A DNA stretch of 64,000 nt from Catenulispora sp. EB89. GTDB taxonomy: Bacteria; Actinomycetota; Actinomycetes; Streptomycetales; Catenulisporaceae. The notes under the pieces are model-generated. The model had not been told where the DNA came from, did no database searches, and saw only the letters and a list, made by a program, of their open reading frames with translations. Below are positions 62,751 to 64,000 of the stretch, piece after piece (the first letter of the stretch is position 1; each line of letters begins with the position of its first letter). Made by a program: the position numbers and the translations under genes. The DNA is taken from the NCBI RefSeq assembly GCF_041261445.1, contig NZ_JBGCCU010000004.1, positions 1 to 64,000 on the forward strand, in the 5' to 3' direction.

Positions 62751-64000
62751 TCAGACGTGCTCCACCCGCGCCACGGGTTCGGCGCCGGCCAGTTCGGCGC
62801 GGCTGCTGACGCCGAAGCGGCGGAACAGGCGGGTCAGGTTGCCCTCGACCGCCTTTACCGAGACCTGGAGTGCGGCCGCTATTTGGCGGTTCGTCGCGCC
62901 GGAGCGGACCAGTTCGACGATCTGGCGCTCGGTTGCGCTCAGGGGTTCGGCCGGGGTGTCCAGGCGGGCCAGGCGGCCTTGGACGAAGCGGAGCCAGGGG
63001 CCGCAGCCGGCTGCGGCGTAGGCCGTCGCCGCCGATTCCCAGGCGGTGCGGGCGGCGGCGCGGCGGCGGGCGCGGCGTTCCAGTTCGCCGAGGGTGACCT
63101 CGGCGCGGGCTATCTCCAGGGGGTAGGGATGCTCGGCGGGGATCGCGGCGCGGAGGCGGTCGGCTGCTTCGCGGGCGTCGGCGGCCAGGCCGTGGCGGAG
63201 CAGGCGGGCGCGGGTCAGGCCGAGCTTCACCACGTCGCGTTCCAGGCGGCGCGCTGCTTCTTGTGCCTCGTCGAGAATGCGGTCGGCGGCGGAGAAGGAG
63301 CCGCAGCGGGCCAGGGTCTCGGCGAGGTCGGCGTCGACGAGGAACGTCGCCGGGTCGACCATCCCCACGTTGCGCATCAGGGTCCTGCCGCGCGCGAGGT
63401 GGTGCGCGGCCTGGGACGAGCGGTCCAGCAGGAGTTCGGCGCGGCCCAGGAAGGCGTGCGCGTAGCCGGTGAACTCCGAGTCGCCGGACGCCGTGCCCGC
63501 TTCTATCGCGCGCTGGGCCACGTCGACGGCGGCCTCGGCGCTGCCGTTGGACAGCTCCGCCGCAGCGGCCAGGATCAGCGCCTGCACGCTGGAGGACCCG
63601 GTCTCGGCCCGCAGCCGGCTGCCCAGGAGCGCCGCCTCGTGCGCCTGGCGGCACTGGCCGGCGCGCTCGTTGACCGACGCCACCAGGTGCAGCACGTCGC
63701 CGAGGTCGCGCAGCCGCCCGGCGCGCTCGACGTCGGCACGCAGCCGGGCCGCGGTGGCGAGGGCGTCCGCGACGTCGCCGCGGCGCAGGAACCAGATGAT
63801 CAGGGACTTGCGGACCGCGATGGACGGCAGGGTCAGGTCGCCGCCCAAGCCCAGGGCCTCCGCCTCCTCCAGCGACTCGATGGCCCGCTCGGGGTCGGTC
63901 TGGATCTCGGTCGGCACGCGCATCGCGATCGACTCCGCGCGCAGATTGCGGTCGCCGGTGGCCAGGGCGTACTCCTCAGCACGCGCCAGAGCCGTCAGCG
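62751..64000 (-). CDS. Large LuxR-family regulator, 3' part only
   Basis: The frame remains open to the window edge, so the 5' end lies beyond 64000 and at least 416 residues are encoded here. Helical TPR-like repeats (EEAEALGLGGDLTLPSIAV, FTGYAHAFLGRAELLLDRSS, FLVDADLAETLARCGSFSAA) lead to a C-terminal LuxR helix-turn-helix (LSATERQIVELVRSGATNRQ and ISVSVKAVEGN-type recognition helix VSVKAVEGNLTRLFRRFGVS). This is the LAL/MalT-like or similar large-regulator layout, and the missing part probably contains an ATPase. Such regulators often control specialised metabolism. Start and N-terminal domain cannot be seen. Confidence 0.88.
   Translation of the reverse strand, partial: LTALARAEEYALATGDRNLRAESIAMRVPTEIQTDPERAIESLEEAEALGLGGDLTLPSIAVRKSLIIWFLRRGDVADALATAARLRADVERAGRLRDLGDVLHLVASVNERAGQCRQAHEAALLGSRLRAETGSSSVQALILAAAAELSNGSAEAAVDVAQRAIEAGTASGDSEFTGYAHAFLGRAELLLDRSSQAAHHLARGRTLMRNVGMVDPATFLVDADLAETLARCGSFSAADRILDEAQEAARRLERDVVKLGLTRARLLRHGLAADAREAADRLRAAIPAEHPYPLEIARAEVTLGELERRARRRAAARTAWESAATAYAAAGCGPWLRFVQGRLARLDTPAEPLSATERQIVELVRSGATNRQIAAALQVSVKAVEGNLTRLFRRFGVSSRAELAGAEPVARVEHV

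Overview
The window is high-GC DNA with third-codon-position G/C bias, frequent GTG and some TTG starts, and GGAGG-type ribosome binding sites. The gene set (SigB/SigF-type partner switching, LCP wall ligase, [3Fe-4S] P450 ferredoxin, DyP peroxidase, CGNR regulator, SUKH-linked toxins, PknH-type sensor) points to a large-genome filamentous actinomycete such as Streptomyces or Catenulispora. The genus is inference. No rRNA, tRNA, CRISPR array or intact prophage was seen.

0-7 kb is accessory DNA. It holds a stand-alone OvoA-C-like methyltransferase, a secreted ribosome-inactivating protein (RIP) with all five catalytic residues, and a possible beta-trefoil protein. After these come small plasmid-like genes (an SSB-like OB-fold protein and an unknown helical protein), a small secreted protein and decayed reading frames. 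7-15 kb has a flavodoxin-like reductase, a decayed endonuclease/exonuclease/phosphatase fragment, a two-component system divergent from an ABC/FtsX pair, an alpha/beta-hydrolase remnant, and a quinone oxidoreductase/TetR divergent pair with palindromic operators.

15-21.7 kb is signalling and stress: a Ser/Thr kinase with no sensor domain, a PRC-barrel protein, a membrane-anchored protein, and a compact SigB/SigF-type locus (two RsbW-like ATPases, the sigma factor, and a divergent STAS antagonist). 21.9-34.5 kb holds a four-gene ABC plus two-component operon, a DUF6542-like/LCP pair, an MFS-ABC-FtsX operon, and a CGNR regulator divergent from it. 34.5-41.2 kb holds a serine-recombinase-like protein lacking its catalytic serine, a hydrolase/HTH divergent pair, a P450-ferredoxin operon, a secreted trypsin-like protease and a cold-shock protein.

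41.4-59.5 kb is the conflict and secretion region. One minus-strand operon runs PknH-type sensor, coiled-coil/Hint/YwqJ-like deaminase toxin, SUKH immunity protein. A 2228-residue RHS/YD-repeat protein ends in a similar Hint module and a GIY-YIG-like nuclease tip. Between them are a Sel1-repeat protein, an unknown secreted protein, a sedolisin lacking a propeptide, a DUF4214/beta-helix protein probably translated from a leaderless mRNA, and a Tat-exported DyP peroxidase with an altered GxxDG motif. 59.7-64 kb has a frameshifted membrane-protein gene, a cold-shock domain fused to an unfamiliar domain, a FrnE-like DsbA protein and the 3' part of a large LuxR regulator. Perfect or near-perfect hairpins close many transcription units.
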